In this document: positions 27,336-37,100 of the stretch, piece by piece
Layout: every line of letters begins with the position of its first letter
How positions within the stretch are numbered: the stretch's first letter is position 1
Assembly (NCBI RefSeq): GCF_037026685.1
Contig: NZ_JBANET010000002.1
Span: 186,001-250,000 of the forward strand
Source: Orrella sp037026685
GTDB lineage: Bacteria > Pseudomonadota > Gammaproteobacteria > Burkholderiales > Burkholderiaceae_B
Length of the DNA stretch: 64,000 bases
Direction: 5' to 3'
The notes under the pieces: generated by a model
Seen by the model: only the letters and a program-made list of their open reading frames with translations
Databases searched by the model: none
Told to the model about the DNA's origin: nothing
Position numbers and translations under genes: made by a program

Positions 27336-27351
27336 TATATCGATCGACATA
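27336..27351. promoter_or_regulatory. TetR operator candidate, copy 0 (regulator promoter)
   Basis: TATATCGATCGACATA is a near-perfect 16-bp palindrome 12 bases before the TetR start, in the divergent region shared with the beta-lactamase remnant. It matches the two sites in front of the SDR gene at 28854 and 28910, so it is probably the autoregulatory operator. Confidence 0.75.
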
Positions 27352-27362
27352 AAATAATCGGC

Positions 27363-28073
27363 ATGCAGAACGAGGCGCCGATGGGTTCACCGCGCAAAGC
27401 CGGCCAGGCATCGCCGGCCAAGGAGACCGCGGCTCGCCGCAGCCGGGGAAGGCCCCGTGCGTTCGACCGCCAGGCCGCGCTGTCGCAGGCCATGCGGCTG
27501 TTCTGGTGCAAGGGCTATGAAGCGACTTCCATCGCCGATCTCACCGAGGCGATGGGGATAGGCTCGCCCAGCCTGTATGCCGCCTTCGGCTCCAAGGAGG
27601 CGCTTTATGCGGAGGCCCTGGCGCATTACCGCGAAACCTACGAGCAGCTTGTGTGGGCCGGTTTTTTTTCGGCCGGTACCGCCCGCGACGCGGTCCGGGC
27701 CCTGCTCATGGATTCGGCCGCGGCCCTGACCGGCTGCCTTGCGGACATTCCGCGCGGCTGCATGGTGACGCTGGCCGCGGTAGGCGACCAGGATCACCCG
27801 GGACTGGGCGAGCAGGTGCGCGCGGCGCGGGCAGTGACGCTGGAGCGCCTGAAGGCGCGCCTGGGCGAGGCCGTGGCTGCTGGCGAGCTGGCGCCCCAGA
27901 CCGATGTCCATGCCCTGGCCCGCTTCGTGCAGGCCCTGCAGAACGGCATGTCCATCCTGGCCCGGGACGGGGCGGGGCGGGCCGAGCTGCAGGCCGTGGC
28001 CGAACTGGCGATGCTGCGCTGGGATGCCCGCGCCGGCGGGCGGGGCCGACGGCCTGCCGCGGCGCGGGCGTGA
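27363..28073 (+). CDS. TetR-family transcriptional regulator
   Basis: One-component repressor of 236 residues. The N-terminal tail is basic (RRSRGRPRAFDR). The helix-turn-helix spans about residues 35-80, with SIADLTEAMGIGSPSLYAAFGSKEALY as the typical TetR DNA-binding helices. The C-terminal half would bind an effector and resembles the AcrR/YxaF-like subset with a conserved GCM(V/L) (PRGCMVTL). A palindrome lies in its promoter, and two matching ones lie by the convergent SDR gene, so it probably controls both. Confidence 0.9.
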   Translation: MQNEAPMGSPRKAGQASPAKETAARRSRGRPRAFDRQAALSQAMRLFWCKGYEATSIADLTEAMGIGSPSLYAAFGSKEALYAEALAHYRETYEQLVWAGFFSAGTARDAVRALLMDSAAALTGCLADIPRGCMVTLAAVGDQDHPGLGEQVRAARAVTLERLKARLGEAVAAGELAPQTDVHALARFVQALQNGMSILARDGAGRAELQAVAELAMLRWDARAGGRGRRPAAARA

Positions 28074-28098
28074 AAGCCTGGCGGCGGCCAGGCCGGGG

Positions 28099-28839
28099 TC
28101 AGGTATTCAAGCCCCCGTCCACCGTGAGGATGGCGCCAGTGATCTGCCGCGCCGCGGGGCTGGCCAGGAAGACGACCGCCGCGGCCACGTCCTGCGGTTC
28201 GCCATAGCGGCCAAGCGGCATCAGGGCGCGCTGCAAGTCGGCGAACTCGCCCTGGGCGGGGTTCATATCCGTGTTGGTCGAACCGGGCTGGACCAGGTTC
28301 ACGGTGATGCCGCGCGGCCCGAGCTCGCGGGCCAGGCCTCGCGTGAGCGACTGCAGCGCCGATTTGGTCGCGGCATACATCGTGGCGCCTTCCCCGACGA
28401 TACGTTCGGCCAGGACCGAGCCGATGTGGATGATGCGCCCGCCTTCCTTCAGGTGCGCGATCGCGGCCTGCGAGGCGAGCACCGGCGAGCGCACGTTGAC
28501 GGCCAGCAGCGCATCGATGTCGGCCACGCCGATGTCGGCGATCGCGCCATAGCGCGCGATACCGGCGTTGTTCACCAGTATGTCCAGGCCGCCCAGGCGC
28601 TGGGCGGCCTGCTCGACCGAATCCCTGGCCGCCGCCGGATCGGCGCCGTCGGCCTGGATGGCCAAGCCCTGGCGGCCTTTGTCCTGGATCGCGCGCACGA
28701 CCTCGGCGGCACGGTCGGCCGAGCGTTCGTAGGTAATGGCCACATCCGCGCCCCGGTCGGCGAGCGCCACCGCGATTGCGGCGCCGATGCCGCGCGATGC
28801 GCCCGTCACAAGGGCGCGCTTTCCCTGCAGTTCATTCAC
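28099..28839 (-). CDS. Short-chain dehydrogenase/reductase (3-oxoacyl-ACP reductase-like)
   Basis: Classical SDR of 246 residues. TGASRGIG is at about residue 11-18, NNAG near 89, the catalytic Ser in HIGSVLAE, YAATK for Tyr/Lys, and the C-terminal GAILTVDGGLNT is typical of FabG-like enzymes. The start is taken as GTG 28839 with GGAAT a few bases upstream; an ATG further up would run through the operator region. The gene converges with the TetR gene, and its promoter is flanked by two copies of the TetR-site palindrome, implying repression by that regulator. Confidence 0.9.
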   Translation of the reverse strand: MNELQGKRALVTGASRGIGAAIAVALADRGADVAITYERSADRAAEVVRAIQDKGRQGLAIQADGADPAAARDSVEQAAQRLGGLDILVNNAGIARYGAIADIGVADIDALLAVNVRSPVLASQAAIAHLKEGGRIIHIGSVLAERIVGEGATMYAATKSALQSLTRGLARELGPRGITVNLVQPGSTNTDMNPAQGEFADLQRALMPLGRYGEPQDVAAAVVFLASPAARQITGAILTVDGGLNT

Positions 28840-28853
28840 GATGATTCCTTTTT

Positions 28854-28869
28854 TGTATCGAACGACACA
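28854..28869. promoter_or_regulatory. TetR operator candidate, copy 1
   Basis: TGTATCGAACGACACA, a 16-bp palindrome with one mismatched pair, 15 bases upstream of the SDR start. It is related to copy 0 by sequence and to copy 2 as an inverted repeat. Confidence 0.75.
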
Positions 28870-28909
28870 GAAATGGTAGGGAAGGGAGACGCGGCGTGTC
28901 AACTATTTT

Positions 28910-28925
28910 TGTGTCGTTCGATATA
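28910..28925. promoter_or_regulatory. TetR operator candidate, copy 2
   Basis: TGTGTCGTTCGATATA, 56 bases centre-to-centre from copy 1, placed between the SDR promoter and the end of the next gene upstream. With copy 1 it would bracket the SDR promoter. Confidence 0.75.
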
Positions 28926-28957
28926 AAAATATCCGGGACAAGCCCCAAGGCAAGGCC

Positions 28958-29983
28958 TCACGGTGCCGCCACCTGCACGATCAGCTTGCCGAAGTTCTTC
29001 CCTTCGAGCAGCCCGATGAAGGCCTGCGGCGCGTTCTCCAGGCCGTGCACCACGTCTTCGCGATAACGCAGCCTGCCTTCGGCGACCCACGGCGTTGCTT
29101 CTTTCAGGAAGTCTTCTTCCAGGCCGAAGTCGAATACGATGAAGCCCCGCACGGTCAGGCGCCGGCTCAGGATCTCGCGCATCGTCACGGGCAGCCTGTC
29201 CACGCCGCGTTGGGGCTCGTCATGGTCGTTGTAGTGCGCGATCAGGCCGCACACCGGCACGCGGGCGAAGTCGTTGAGCAGCGGAAACACCGCGTCCCAG
29301 ACCTTGCCGCCGACGTTCTCGAAGTACACGTCGATGCCATCCGGGCAAGCGCGGGCCAGTTGCGCGGCGAAATCGGGGGCGCGGTGATCCAGCACCACGT
29401 CGAAACCCAGCTCGTTCTTCACGAATTCGGCTTTCTCTTTGCCGCCGACGATTCCTACCGCGCGCGCGCCCTGGATTCGGGCGATCTGCCCGACCGCCGA
29501 ACCTACCGCGCCGCTGGCCGCGGCCACGACGACCGTCTCGCCCGCCTTGGGCTTGCCGATTTCGCGCAGGCCCGAATACGCCGTCAGGCCTGGCATGCCC
29601 AGCACGCCCAAGGCGGTGGAGGGCGGCGCGGCCTGCGGATCGAGCTTGCGCAGGCCCTGGCCGTCGGACACGGCATAGCGCTGCCAGCCGGCATACGCCG
29701 ACACGAGCTCGCCCTCGCGCCACGAAGCATGCCGCGACTGGGCCACGCGCGAGACCGTGCCGCCCACGATGACATCGCCCAGCGCCAGCGAGGGTGCGTA
29801 GGACTTCAGTTCGCGCATGCGGCCGCGCATGTACGGATCGAGCGACAGGTACACGGTCTCCAGGAGCAGCTCGCCCTCCTTGAGCGCAGGCACCGGCACG
29901 GTTTCGATACGGAAGTCGCCGGGCTTGGGCGCGCCTTCGGGGCGTGCGGCAAGGACGATACGGGTATTGGTCTTGGCGGTCAT
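28958..29983 (-). CDS. NADPH-dependent MDR-family oxidoreductase (CurA/leukotriene B4 dehydrogenase-like)
   Basis: Zinc-free medium-chain reductase of 341 residues that reduces activated double bonds with NADPH. LSLDPYMRGRM near residue 47, AASGAVGSAVGQIA for nucleotide binding, VYFENVGG, and the C-terminal EGKNFGKLIVQV are the family hallmarks. The likely substrates are enones or quinones; the exact one is not readable. It is divergent from a LysR regulator with a palindromic LysR box between them, so that regulator probably controls it. Confidence 0.92.
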   Translation of the reverse strand: MTAKTNTRIVLAARPEGAPKPGDFRIETVPVPALKEGELLLETVYLSLDPYMRGRMRELKSYAPSLALGDVIVGGTVSRVAQSRHASWREGELVSAYAGWQRYAVSDGQGLRKLDPQAAPPSTALGVLGMPGLTAYSGLREIGKPKAGETVVVAAASGAVGSAVGQIARIQGARAVGIVGGKEKAEFVKNELGFDVVLDHRAPDFAAQLARACPDGIDVYFENVGGKVWDAVFPLLNDFARVPVCGLIAHYNDHDEPQRGVDRLPVTMREILSRRLTVRGFIVFDFGLEEDFLKEATPWVAEGRLRYREDVVHGLENAPQAFIGLLEGKNFGKLIVQVAAP

Positions 29984-30065
29984 GGGTGGCTCCTGTTTCT
30001 GGCTGGGCTGTGTGCGCGGAGAGTTTTTTCCGGCGATTCATCGTCATGGTAGGGAGGGCGCAGCC

Positions 30066-30090
30066 ATATTGGTAGACTGATATCCAATAT
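30066..30090. promoter_or_regulatory. LysR-type operator candidate
   Basis: ATATTGG (30066-30072) and CCAATAT (30084-30090) form a perfect 7-bp inverted repeat with an 11-base spacer. It lies in the divergent region between the MDR oxidoreductase and the LysR gene, 19 bases before the latter's start. The T-N11-A style and position fit a LysR recognition site. Confidence 0.75.
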
Positions 30091-30108
30091 TTCAGACTTA
30101 ATAGAATA

Positions 30109-30993
30109 ATGATCTCCGAGGCTTTCGATCCGGCGCTGCTGCGTACCTTCGTCGCCGTGTGCAGGCACGGCAGTCTCAGCCGCGCAGCCCAGCAGTCCGG
30201 CCGTGCGCAGTCCGCGCTGAGCACGCAGATCCGCCGGCTGGAAGAGCGGGTGGGCAAGCGGCTGCTGCATCGCACCGGCCGCGGCGTGGTGCCGACGACG
30301 GAAGGGGAGATGCTCCTGGGCTATGCCCAGCGCATCCTCGCGCTGGGCGAAGCGGCGGCGGCCCGGCTGGGCGAGCGTGCCCTGCATGGCAACGTGCGCG
30401 TGGGCCTGTCCGAGGACGTCGCCATCGCCGCGCTGCCCGCTGCGCTGGCCCGCCTGCGCCGGTCTTGCCCGGACCTGCACCTGGAAATCGTGATCGACCA
30501 CAGCGACGCGCTGGCCCAGGCCTGGCAGGACGGCGTCCTGGATATCGCGATCGGTGCCTGCTCGGCCTTCAGCGCCGACCCGGTGCAAGCCTGGATGGTC
30601 GATCTGCAGTGGGTCTGCGCCATCGACGAAGCGCCCGATCCGGCGCGGCCGATCGACCTGATCGTCTATGCCGAGCCCTGCGCCTGGCGGCGGCTGATGT
30701 TCCAGACGCTGGCGAGCGCGGGACGCGACTTTCGCGTGGCCCTGACCAGCCACAACATCGGCGCCATCTGCGCCGCGGTGGAGCTGGGCCTGGGCGTGGC
30801 GCTGCTGACGCCCGAAGCGGTGCGCCCGAACACCATGCGCGTGCTGCCCATTGCCGATGCGGACGGCCACGGCTTGAGCGTGCGATACGGCCTGTTTGCG
30901 GGCAAGCGTGCGACGCCCTGCAGCCGCGCGCTGCTGGCGCTGCTGCGCGAAAGCCTGCAAAGTATCGAGCCGGCATTCGTCCGGCAAGGCTGA
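30109..30993 (+). CDS. LysR-family transcriptional regulator
   Basis: LysR-type regulator of 294 residues. The winged helix-turn-helix is at about residues 5-65 (LLRTFVAVCRHGSLSRAAQ, SALSTQIRRLEERVG), followed by a linker helix and a two-lobed effector domain. The subgroup with NVRVGLSEDVA resembles regulators that act on adjacent divergent reductases. It reads away from the MDR oxidoreductase, with a LysR box between them, so control of that gene and of itself is expected. A terminator for the opposite strand lies just beyond its stop. Confidence 0.92.
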   Translation: MISEAFDPALLRTFVAVCRHGSLSRAAQQSGRAQSALSTQIRRLEERVGKRLLHRTGRGVVPTTEGEMLLGYAQRILALGEAAAARLGERALHGNVRVGLSEDVAIAALPAALARLRRSCPDLHLEIVIDHSDALAQAWQDGVLDIAIGACSAFSADPVQAWMVDLQWVCAIDEAPDPARPIDLIVYAEPCAWRRLMFQTLASAGRDFRVALTSHNIGAICAAVELGLGVALLTPEAVRPNTMRVLPIADADGHGLSVRYGLFAGKRATPCSRALLALLRESLQSIEPAFVRQG

Positions 30994-31007
30994 GCCGGCC
31001 CGGCGGC

Positions 31008-31033
31008 AAAAAAAGACTCGCCGCAGCGAGTCT
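31008..31033 (-). terminator. Rho-independent terminator for the TRAP operon
   Basis: An 8-bp perfect stem (AGACTCGC/GCGAGTCT) around CGCA, with seven A residues on the plus strand, that is, a T-run on the minus strand after the hairpin. It lies beyond the dctP stop and would end the minus-strand dctQMP transcript. Confidence 0.88.
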
Positions 31034-31090
31034 GCCCCCCCGGGGACGCCGGGCGCGTTGTCGATGCCGCGCCCTGGCCGTTGTGCCTGC

Positions 31091-32122
31091 CTATTTGCCG
31101 CGCGCGGCGATGTCCTTTTCGGCCTGCGCCACCAGCGCCTCGCCGATCTGCTTCTTCCATTTATCGTAGACCGGCTTGGTGGCGGCCACGAAGGCGGCGT
31201 GCTGCTCGGGGGTCAGTTCGGTGACCTGCACGCCGTTGCCGCGCGCCTCGTCCAGCAGCGAGGAGTCCTCGGCCGTCATGCCCTTGCGCGCGATCTGCAC
31301 CTGTTGCCTGCCGGCGTCGATGGCGGCCTGGCGCACGATTTCGCGGTCCTGCTCGGACCAGGATTGCCAGACTTCCTTGTTGACCACGAAGATCAGCGGG
31401 TCGGCGACGTAGTTCCACATGGTCATGTATTTCTGGCCCACGGCATGGAGCTTGGCCGCGGCGATCACCGACATGGGGTTCTCCTGGCCGTCCACCGCGC
31501 CCGAGGCCAGCGCCGGCTGCGCGTCGGCCCAGCTCATCTGGGTGGGGTTGGCGCCCAGCGCCGTGAAGATGTCGATGAACAGCGGCGAGCCGACCACGCG
31601 CAGCTTCAGGCCCTTCATGTCGGCCGGCGAGGCGATGGGATGGCGCGAGTTGGTGACCTGGCGAAAGCCGTTCTCGCCCCAGGCCAGCGGCACCACGCCG
31701 GCCTTCTCGACGATGGCGAACAGCTGGCGGCCCACTTCGCCTTGCGTCAGCGCGTCGATGGCGGCATGGTCGGGCATCATGAAGGGCAGGGCGAACAGGT
31801 TGAGCGCGCGGATCTGCGGCGACCAGTTGATGGGCGAACCCACCGCCATGTCGATGACGCCTTGGCGGATGGCGGTCAGCTCGCGGGTCTGGTCGCCCTG
31901 GACCAGCGAGGTGCCGGGATACAGCTTGATGTTGATGCGCCCGTCGGTGCGCTCGCGCACCAGGTCGGACCAGATCTCGGCGCCCTTGCCCCAGGGGAAC
32001 TGGGTGCCCAGCACGATGGAGAGCTTGTATTCGGATTTGTAGTTCTGCGCCTGGGCGGGGGCCGCCAGCAGCGCCGCGCCGGCGCACAAGGCGGCGCCAA
32101 GCAGGGATTTGAGCGTCTTCAT
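31091..32122 (-). CDS. dctP: TRAP transporter periplasmic binding protein (DctP family)
   Basis: Extracytoplasmic receptor of a tripartite ATP-independent transporter. The 343-residue protein has a signal peptide (ALLAAPAQAQ) and the DctP-fold landmarks, including ALASGAVDGQENPM. It binds small carboxylates or related solutes, and the pocket arginine of the family is expected in LRVVGSPLF. It is the last gene of a dctQ-dctM-dctP operon, with 54 bases between dctM and itself. The ligand cannot be inferred, as no catabolic gene is adjacent. Confidence 0.93.
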   Translation of the reverse strand: MKTLKSLLGAALCAGAALLAAPAQAQNYKSEYKLSIVLGTQFPWGKGAEIWSDLVRERTDGRINIKLYPGTSLVQGDQTRELTAIRQGVIDMAVGSPINWSPQIRALNLFALPFMMPDHAAIDALTQGEVGRQLFAIVEKAGVVPLAWGENGFRQVTNSRHPIASPADMKGLKLRVVGSPLFIDIFTALGANPTQMSWADAQPALASGAVDGQENPMSVIAAAKLHAVGQKYMTMWNYVADPLIFVVNKEVWQSWSEQDREIVRQAAIDAGRQQVQIARKGMTAEDSSLLDEARGNGVQVTELTPEQHAAFVAATKPVYDKWKKQIGEALVAQAEKDIAARGK

Positions 32123-32176
32123 GATGGGTGTCTCCTCTTTCTTTTGTCCAGCGTTCGTCGGTAGATGTCGTTCGGT

Positions 32177-33475
32177 TCAGTATCCCAGCGTGCGGGGCAG
32201 CCACAAGGCCAGCTGGGGAAAGGCCAGCACGGCGGCCAGCACGGCCAGCATGGAAAGCAGCAGCCAGCCCACCCAGCGGAAGGTCGATTCCATGGGTACC
32301 TGCGCGATGCGGCAGGACACCATCAGGTTGACCGCCAGCGGCGGGGTGAACTGCCCCAGCGCCACCTTCAGCGTCAGCACCACGCCGAACCATACCGGGT
32401 CCCAGCCGTAATGCTGGGCGATGGGCAGCAGCAGCGGCACGAAGATCAGGAAGATCGAGATGCCGTCCAGGACCATGCCCACAGCCATCAGCAGCAGGAT
32501 CAGCAGGACCAGCACGCCCGTCTCGCCCAGGCCCGAGCCCACGATGGCGCGGGTGATGGGATCGATCAGGCTGAGCGTGGACAGCGACCAGGCGAAGACG
32601 CCGGCCAGGCCCACCACCAGCAGGATCACCGCCGAGAGCTCGGCCGATTCGCGCAGGATGACGTACAGGTCGCGCAGGCCGATGCTGCGGTAGACCACCA
32701 TGCCCACGAACAGGCCGTAGAACACCGCCACCACCGCGGCCTCGGTGGGCGTGAACCAGCCCAGCCGCATGCCGCCCAGGATCAGCACCGGCGCGGCCAG
32801 CCCCCACGAGGCGGCCATCAGGCTGGGCCAGAAGGGCGGGCGCGGCAGGTTGCGCTCGAGCGCGCCCATGCCGTGCCGGCGCGAGAGCCAGACGGCCGGC
32901 ACGATCAGCGCGATGCCGGCCAGGATGCCGGGCACCATGCCGGCGGCGAATAGCGCCGGGACCGAGGCCTGGGGCACCAGCACCGAGTAGACGATGAAGG
33001 CGACCGAGGGCGGGATGAGGATGTCGGTGGCCGCGCCGGCGGCCACCACGCTGGCCGAGAAGGGGCCCGGGTAGCCGGCGCGACGCATGGCCGCGATCAT
33101 GACCCCGCCCACGGCCGCCGCGCAGGCCGGCCCCGAGCCCGAGATGCCGCCCAGGAACATGGCCACCGCGATCGATATCAGCGGCAGCATGCCCGAACCG
33201 CGGCCCACCACGGCGGTGGCGAAGTCCACCAGCCGGCGCGCCACCCCCGAGCGGTCGAAGATGGACCCGACCAGCACGAACATCGGGATGGCCAGCAGCG
33301 GGTATTTGGCCACGCCGGCATAGAAGTTCTGCGGCACGGCCAGCAGCCCGAACCATTGCACGTCGTGGTTGGCGATGGCGATGGCCAGCGCGCCGGCCGC
33401 GCCCAGCGAGACGGCCACCGGCACGCCGATGAGCATCAGCCCCACGAAGGCCGCGAACAGCAGCGCGCCGATCAT
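32177..33475 (-). CDS. dctM: TRAP transporter large permease DctM
   Basis: Large membrane subunit (432 residues, about 12 TMs) that carries the solute with sodium. The N-terminus MIGALLFAAFVGLMLIGVPV and internal GGISGSGPACAAAVG are characteristic. The ATG at 33475 overlaps the dctQ stop, so they are co-translated. Together with dctQ and dctP it makes a full TRAP system. Confidence 0.95.
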   Translation of the reverse strand: MIGALLFAAFVGLMLIGVPVAVSLGAAGALAIAIANHDVQWFGLLAVPQNFYAGVAKYPLLAIPMFVLVGSIFDRSGVARRLVDFATAVVGRGSGMLPLISIAVAMFLGGISGSGPACAAAVGGVMIAAMRRAGYPGPFSASVVAAGAATDILIPPSVAFIVYSVLVPQASVPALFAAGMVPGILAGIALIVPAVWLSRRHGMGALERNLPRPPFWPSLMAASWGLAAPVLILGGMRLGWFTPTEAAVVAVFYGLFVGMVVYRSIGLRDLYVILRESAELSAVILLVVGLAGVFAWSLSTLSLIDPITRAIVGSGLGETGVLVLLILLLMAVGMVLDGISIFLIFVPLLLPIAQHYGWDPVWFGVVLTLKVALGQFTPPLAVNLMVSCRIAQVPMESTFRWVGWLLLSMLAVLAAVLAFPQLALWLPRTLGY

Positions 33476-34002
33476 GGCCGGGCCCGCAGCAGGCGGCGCA
33501 GCGAGCCCAGCGTGCGCAGCGCGATGGCGGCCGACAGCGCCGGCAGCCAGATCGAGTACCACCAGGTCGGCACGCCGATGGCCGGGCTGGTTTCCTCGTA
33601 GATGTATTCGTCCCAGACCAGCCGCGCCGACAGCACGGCCAGCAGCACGAAGAAGGCCAGCACCACGGCCTGGCTGGTCACCGCCAGGCGGCGCCGGCGC
33701 GCATCGCTGCCGCCGTCGGCCAGGGCCTCGATGCGGATGTGCTGGTTGCGCACGAAGGCCGAGCAGGCGCCCACCATGGTGACCACGATCATCAGGAAGA
33801 TCGATACTTCCTCGGTCCAGGCGAACGAGCGGCTGCTGAAGTAGCGCACCAGCACGTTGGCGAAGGTGATCAGGGCCAGGGCGGCCATCGCGGCCACGGC
33901 CAGCACGTCCTCGATGGCCAGCGGCACGGAAACCTTGGGTTCGGGGCGCGCGGGCGCGGCGGTGTCTTGCGCCCGGTCCTGGGCAGGCGGGGGTGGGGGC
34001 AT
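33472..34002 (-). CDS. dctQ: TRAP transporter small permease DctQ
   Basis: Small membrane subunit of the TRAP system, 176 residues with four TMs (about 28-50, 65-85, 110-132, 145-165). TFANVLVRYFSSRSFAWTEE is the family signature. A Pro-rich N-terminal tail (PPPPPAQDRAQD) precedes the first TM and may be over-called; a shorter start inside it is possible. It overlaps dctM by four bases and is the first gene of the operon. It diverges from purL. Confidence 0.92.
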   Translation of the reverse strand: MPPPPPAQDRAQDTAAPARPEPKVSVPLAIEDVLAVAAMAALALITFANVLVRYFSSRSFAWTEEVSIFLMIVVTMVGACSAFVRNQHIRIEALADGGSDARRRRLAVTSQAVVLAFFVLLAVLSARLVWDEYIYEETSPAIGVPTWWYSIWLPALSAAIALRTLGSLRRLLRARP

Positions 34003-34121
34003 GGGCGGGTACGGCGTCTGTCTCGGTGCTTCTTGTCGGCTTTATGGCGCGCGGGCGGGCGATGCGCCCGGCGTGCCAGCATGCTAACGCCGGGCACCGT
34101 CCGCGCGCCCCCGTGTTTTCC

Positions 34122-34165
34122 CGCAGGCAGGCTAAAATCACTGGTTTCTCCTTCCCCTGCCTGCG
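34122..34165 (+). promoter_or_regulatory. purL upstream region: TAAAAT hexamer flanked by a 9-bp inverted repeat
   Basis: CGCAGGCAG (34122-34130) and CTGCCTGCG (34157-34165) are perfect complements and lie on either side of TAAAAT (34133-34138), a plausible -10 hexamer for purL. It could be a repressor site or a leader hairpin. No convincing -35 was found. Confidence 0.4.
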
Positions 34166-34175
34166 CGCGCCCATC

Positions 34176-37100
34176 GTGTCCGTCTCCATCCTGCATCTTC
34201 CCGGTTCTTCCGTCCTGTCGCCTTTTCGCCGCGCGCGCCTGCTGGCCAGCCTGCAAGGGGCCGGCCTGCCCGTGGCCGACATCGCCGCGCGCCACGAGCA
34301 TTTCGTCTGGACCGACGGCGAGCTGGCGCCGGCCGAGCGCGAGCGGCTGCAAGGCCTGCTGGACTACGGCACGCCCTACCAGGCGCACGAGCGCGAGGAC
34401 CAGGCCCTGGTGCTGCGGGTGATCCCGCGCCTGGGCACGATCTCGCCGTGGGCCAGCAAGGCCACGGACATCGCGCGCAATTGCGGGCTGGCGCGGGTGC
34501 GGCGCATCGAGCGCGGCGTGCGCTACGTGCTCATCGCGCAGCGCGGGCTGCTGGGCGGGGCCAAGCCGCTGGACGCCCAGCAGCTGGCCCGCGCGGCCGG
34601 CCTGCTGCACGATCGCATGACCGAGACCGTGGTGGACGCGGCCTTCGACGGCCGCGCCCTGTTCGAGCCGCTGGCCGGCAAGCCCATGCGCACCGTCGAC
34701 GTGCAGGCGCAGGGCCGCCAGGCGCTGGTGCAGGCCAACCTGAGCCTGGGCCTTGCGCTGTCCGAGGACGAGATCGACTACCTGGCCCAGGCCTTCGGCG
34801 AGCTGGGCCGCGATCCCACCGACGTCGAGCTGATGATGTTCGCCCAGGCCAACAGCGAACACTGCCGGCACAAGATCTTCAACGCCCAGTGGGTGATCGA
34901 CGGCCAGGACCAGCCGCACACCCTGTTCGGCATGATCCGCCAGACCCACGCGGCCCAGCCCGCCGGCACGGTGGTGGCCTATTCCGACAACGCCGCCATC
35001 ATGGAGGGCGGCCCGGCCCAGCGCTTCTACGCGCAGCCGCCGCAGGCCGGCCAGGCGCCGCGCTATGGCCGGCGCGAGGCCACCGTGCACACCTTGATGA
35101 AGGTCGAGACGCACAACCACCCGACCGCCATCGCGCCGTTTCCGGGCGCCTCCACGGGGGCCGGCGGCGAGATCCGCGACGAGGGCGCCACCGGCCGCGG
35201 CTCCAAGCCCAAGGCCGGCCTGACGGGCTTTACCGTCTCGCACCTGCGCCTGCCCGGCGACGTGCAACCCTGGGAGGCCGACCACCACGGCCTGCCCGAG
35301 CGCATCGCCACGCCGCTGTCCATCATGATCGACGGCCCGCTGGGCGGGGCCGCCTTCAACAACGAGTTCGGCCGACCCAACCTGCTGGGCTATTTCCGCA
35401 CCTTCGAGCAGACCGCGGGCGGCACCCGCTGGGGCTATCACAAGCCCATCATGATCGCCGGCGGCCTGGGCAGCATCGATGCGGGCCTGACCCACAAGAA
35501 GCGCATTCCGCCCGGCGCCTTGCTGATCCAGCTGGGCGGGCCGGGCCTGCGCATCGGCATGGGCGGGGGCGCGGCCTCGAGCATGGGCGTGGGCAGCAAC
35601 ACCGCCGAGCTGGATTTTGATTCGGTGCAGCGCGGCAACCCCGAGATCGAGCGGCGCGCGCAAGAGGTCATCGACCGCTGCTGGCAGCAGGGCGAGGACA
35701 ATCCCATCCTGGCCATCCACGACGTGGGCGCGGGCGGCTTGTCCAACGCCTTCCCCGAGCTGGTCAACGATGCCGAGCGCGGCGCGGTCTTCGACCTCAA
35801 GCGCGTGCCGCTGGAAGAGTCGGGCCTGTCGCCGGCCGAGATCTGGAGCAACGAGTCGCAAGAGCGCTACGTGCTGGCCATCGCGCCCCAGGACCTGGCC
35901 CGCTTTCATGCGCTGGCCGCGCGCGAGCGCTGTCCCTACGCCGTGGTGGGCATCGCCACCGAGGCGCGCCAGCTGCGCGTGCTCAACGGCGCGGCCGGCG
36001 CCGACGCCAAGCTTTTTGCCGCGGTCGATGCCGAACTGGCCCGCCTGGGCGCCACGCCGGCCGGGCAGCCGCCCGGCGCCCAGGGCGGCGCGCCCGGCCA
36101 TCCGGTCGACGTGCCCATGAACGTCATCCTGGGCAAGGCCCCGCGCATGACGCGCGACGTCAGCCGCGCCCCGGGCGCGGGCGCGCCCCTGGACCTGACC
36201 GTCATTTCGCTGGACGAGGCGGCCCGGCGGGTGCTGCGCCATCCCACCGTGGCCAACAAGACCTTCCTGATCACCATCGGCGACCGCACCGTGGGCGGGC
36301 TGTGCAGCCGCGACCAGATGGTCGGCCCCTGGCAGGTGCCGGTGGCCGATTGCGCCGTGACGCTGGCCGACTACGACGGCTTCAGGGGCGAGGCCATGGC
36401 CATGGGCGAGCGCACGCCGCTGGCGGTGCTCGATGCGCCGGCCTCGGGCCGCATGGCGCTGGCCGAGGCGCTGACCAACCTGGCGGCCGCCGACGTGGCG
36501 CGCATCGAGGACATCAAGCTGTCGGCCAACTGGATGGCCGCCTGCGGCGTCAGCGGACAGGACGCGGCGCTGTACGACACCGTGTCGGCCGTCAGCCAGC
36601 TGTGCCAGCAGGTCGGCCTGTCCATCCCGGTGGGCAAGGATTCGCTGTCGATGCGCACCTCCTGGCAGCAGCAGGGCGAGCAGCGCCAGGTGATCGCGCC
36701 GGTCTCGCTGGTCGTCACCGCCTTCGCGCCGGTGGCCGACGCGCGCGCCAGCCTGACGCCGCAGCTGCGCACCGACCAGGGCGAGACCGTGCTCATCCTG
36801 ATCGACCTGGGCCGCGGCCGCCACCGCATGGGCGGCTCGATCCTGGCGCAGGCCTTCAACCAGGTCGGCCAGACGGTGCCCGACATCGACGCACCCGACG
36901 AATTGCGCGCCTTTTTCGTCACCATCCGCGCGCTGGCCGAGCAGGGCGTCATCCTGGCCTACCACGACCGTTCGGACGGCGGGCTGTATGCCACCGTTTG
37001 CGAAATGGCCTTTGCCGGCCACACCGGCGTGTCGGTCAACCTGGACATGCTGACCTTCGATGCGCAAAGCGCCGATTGGGGCGACTACAAGATCCGCCCC

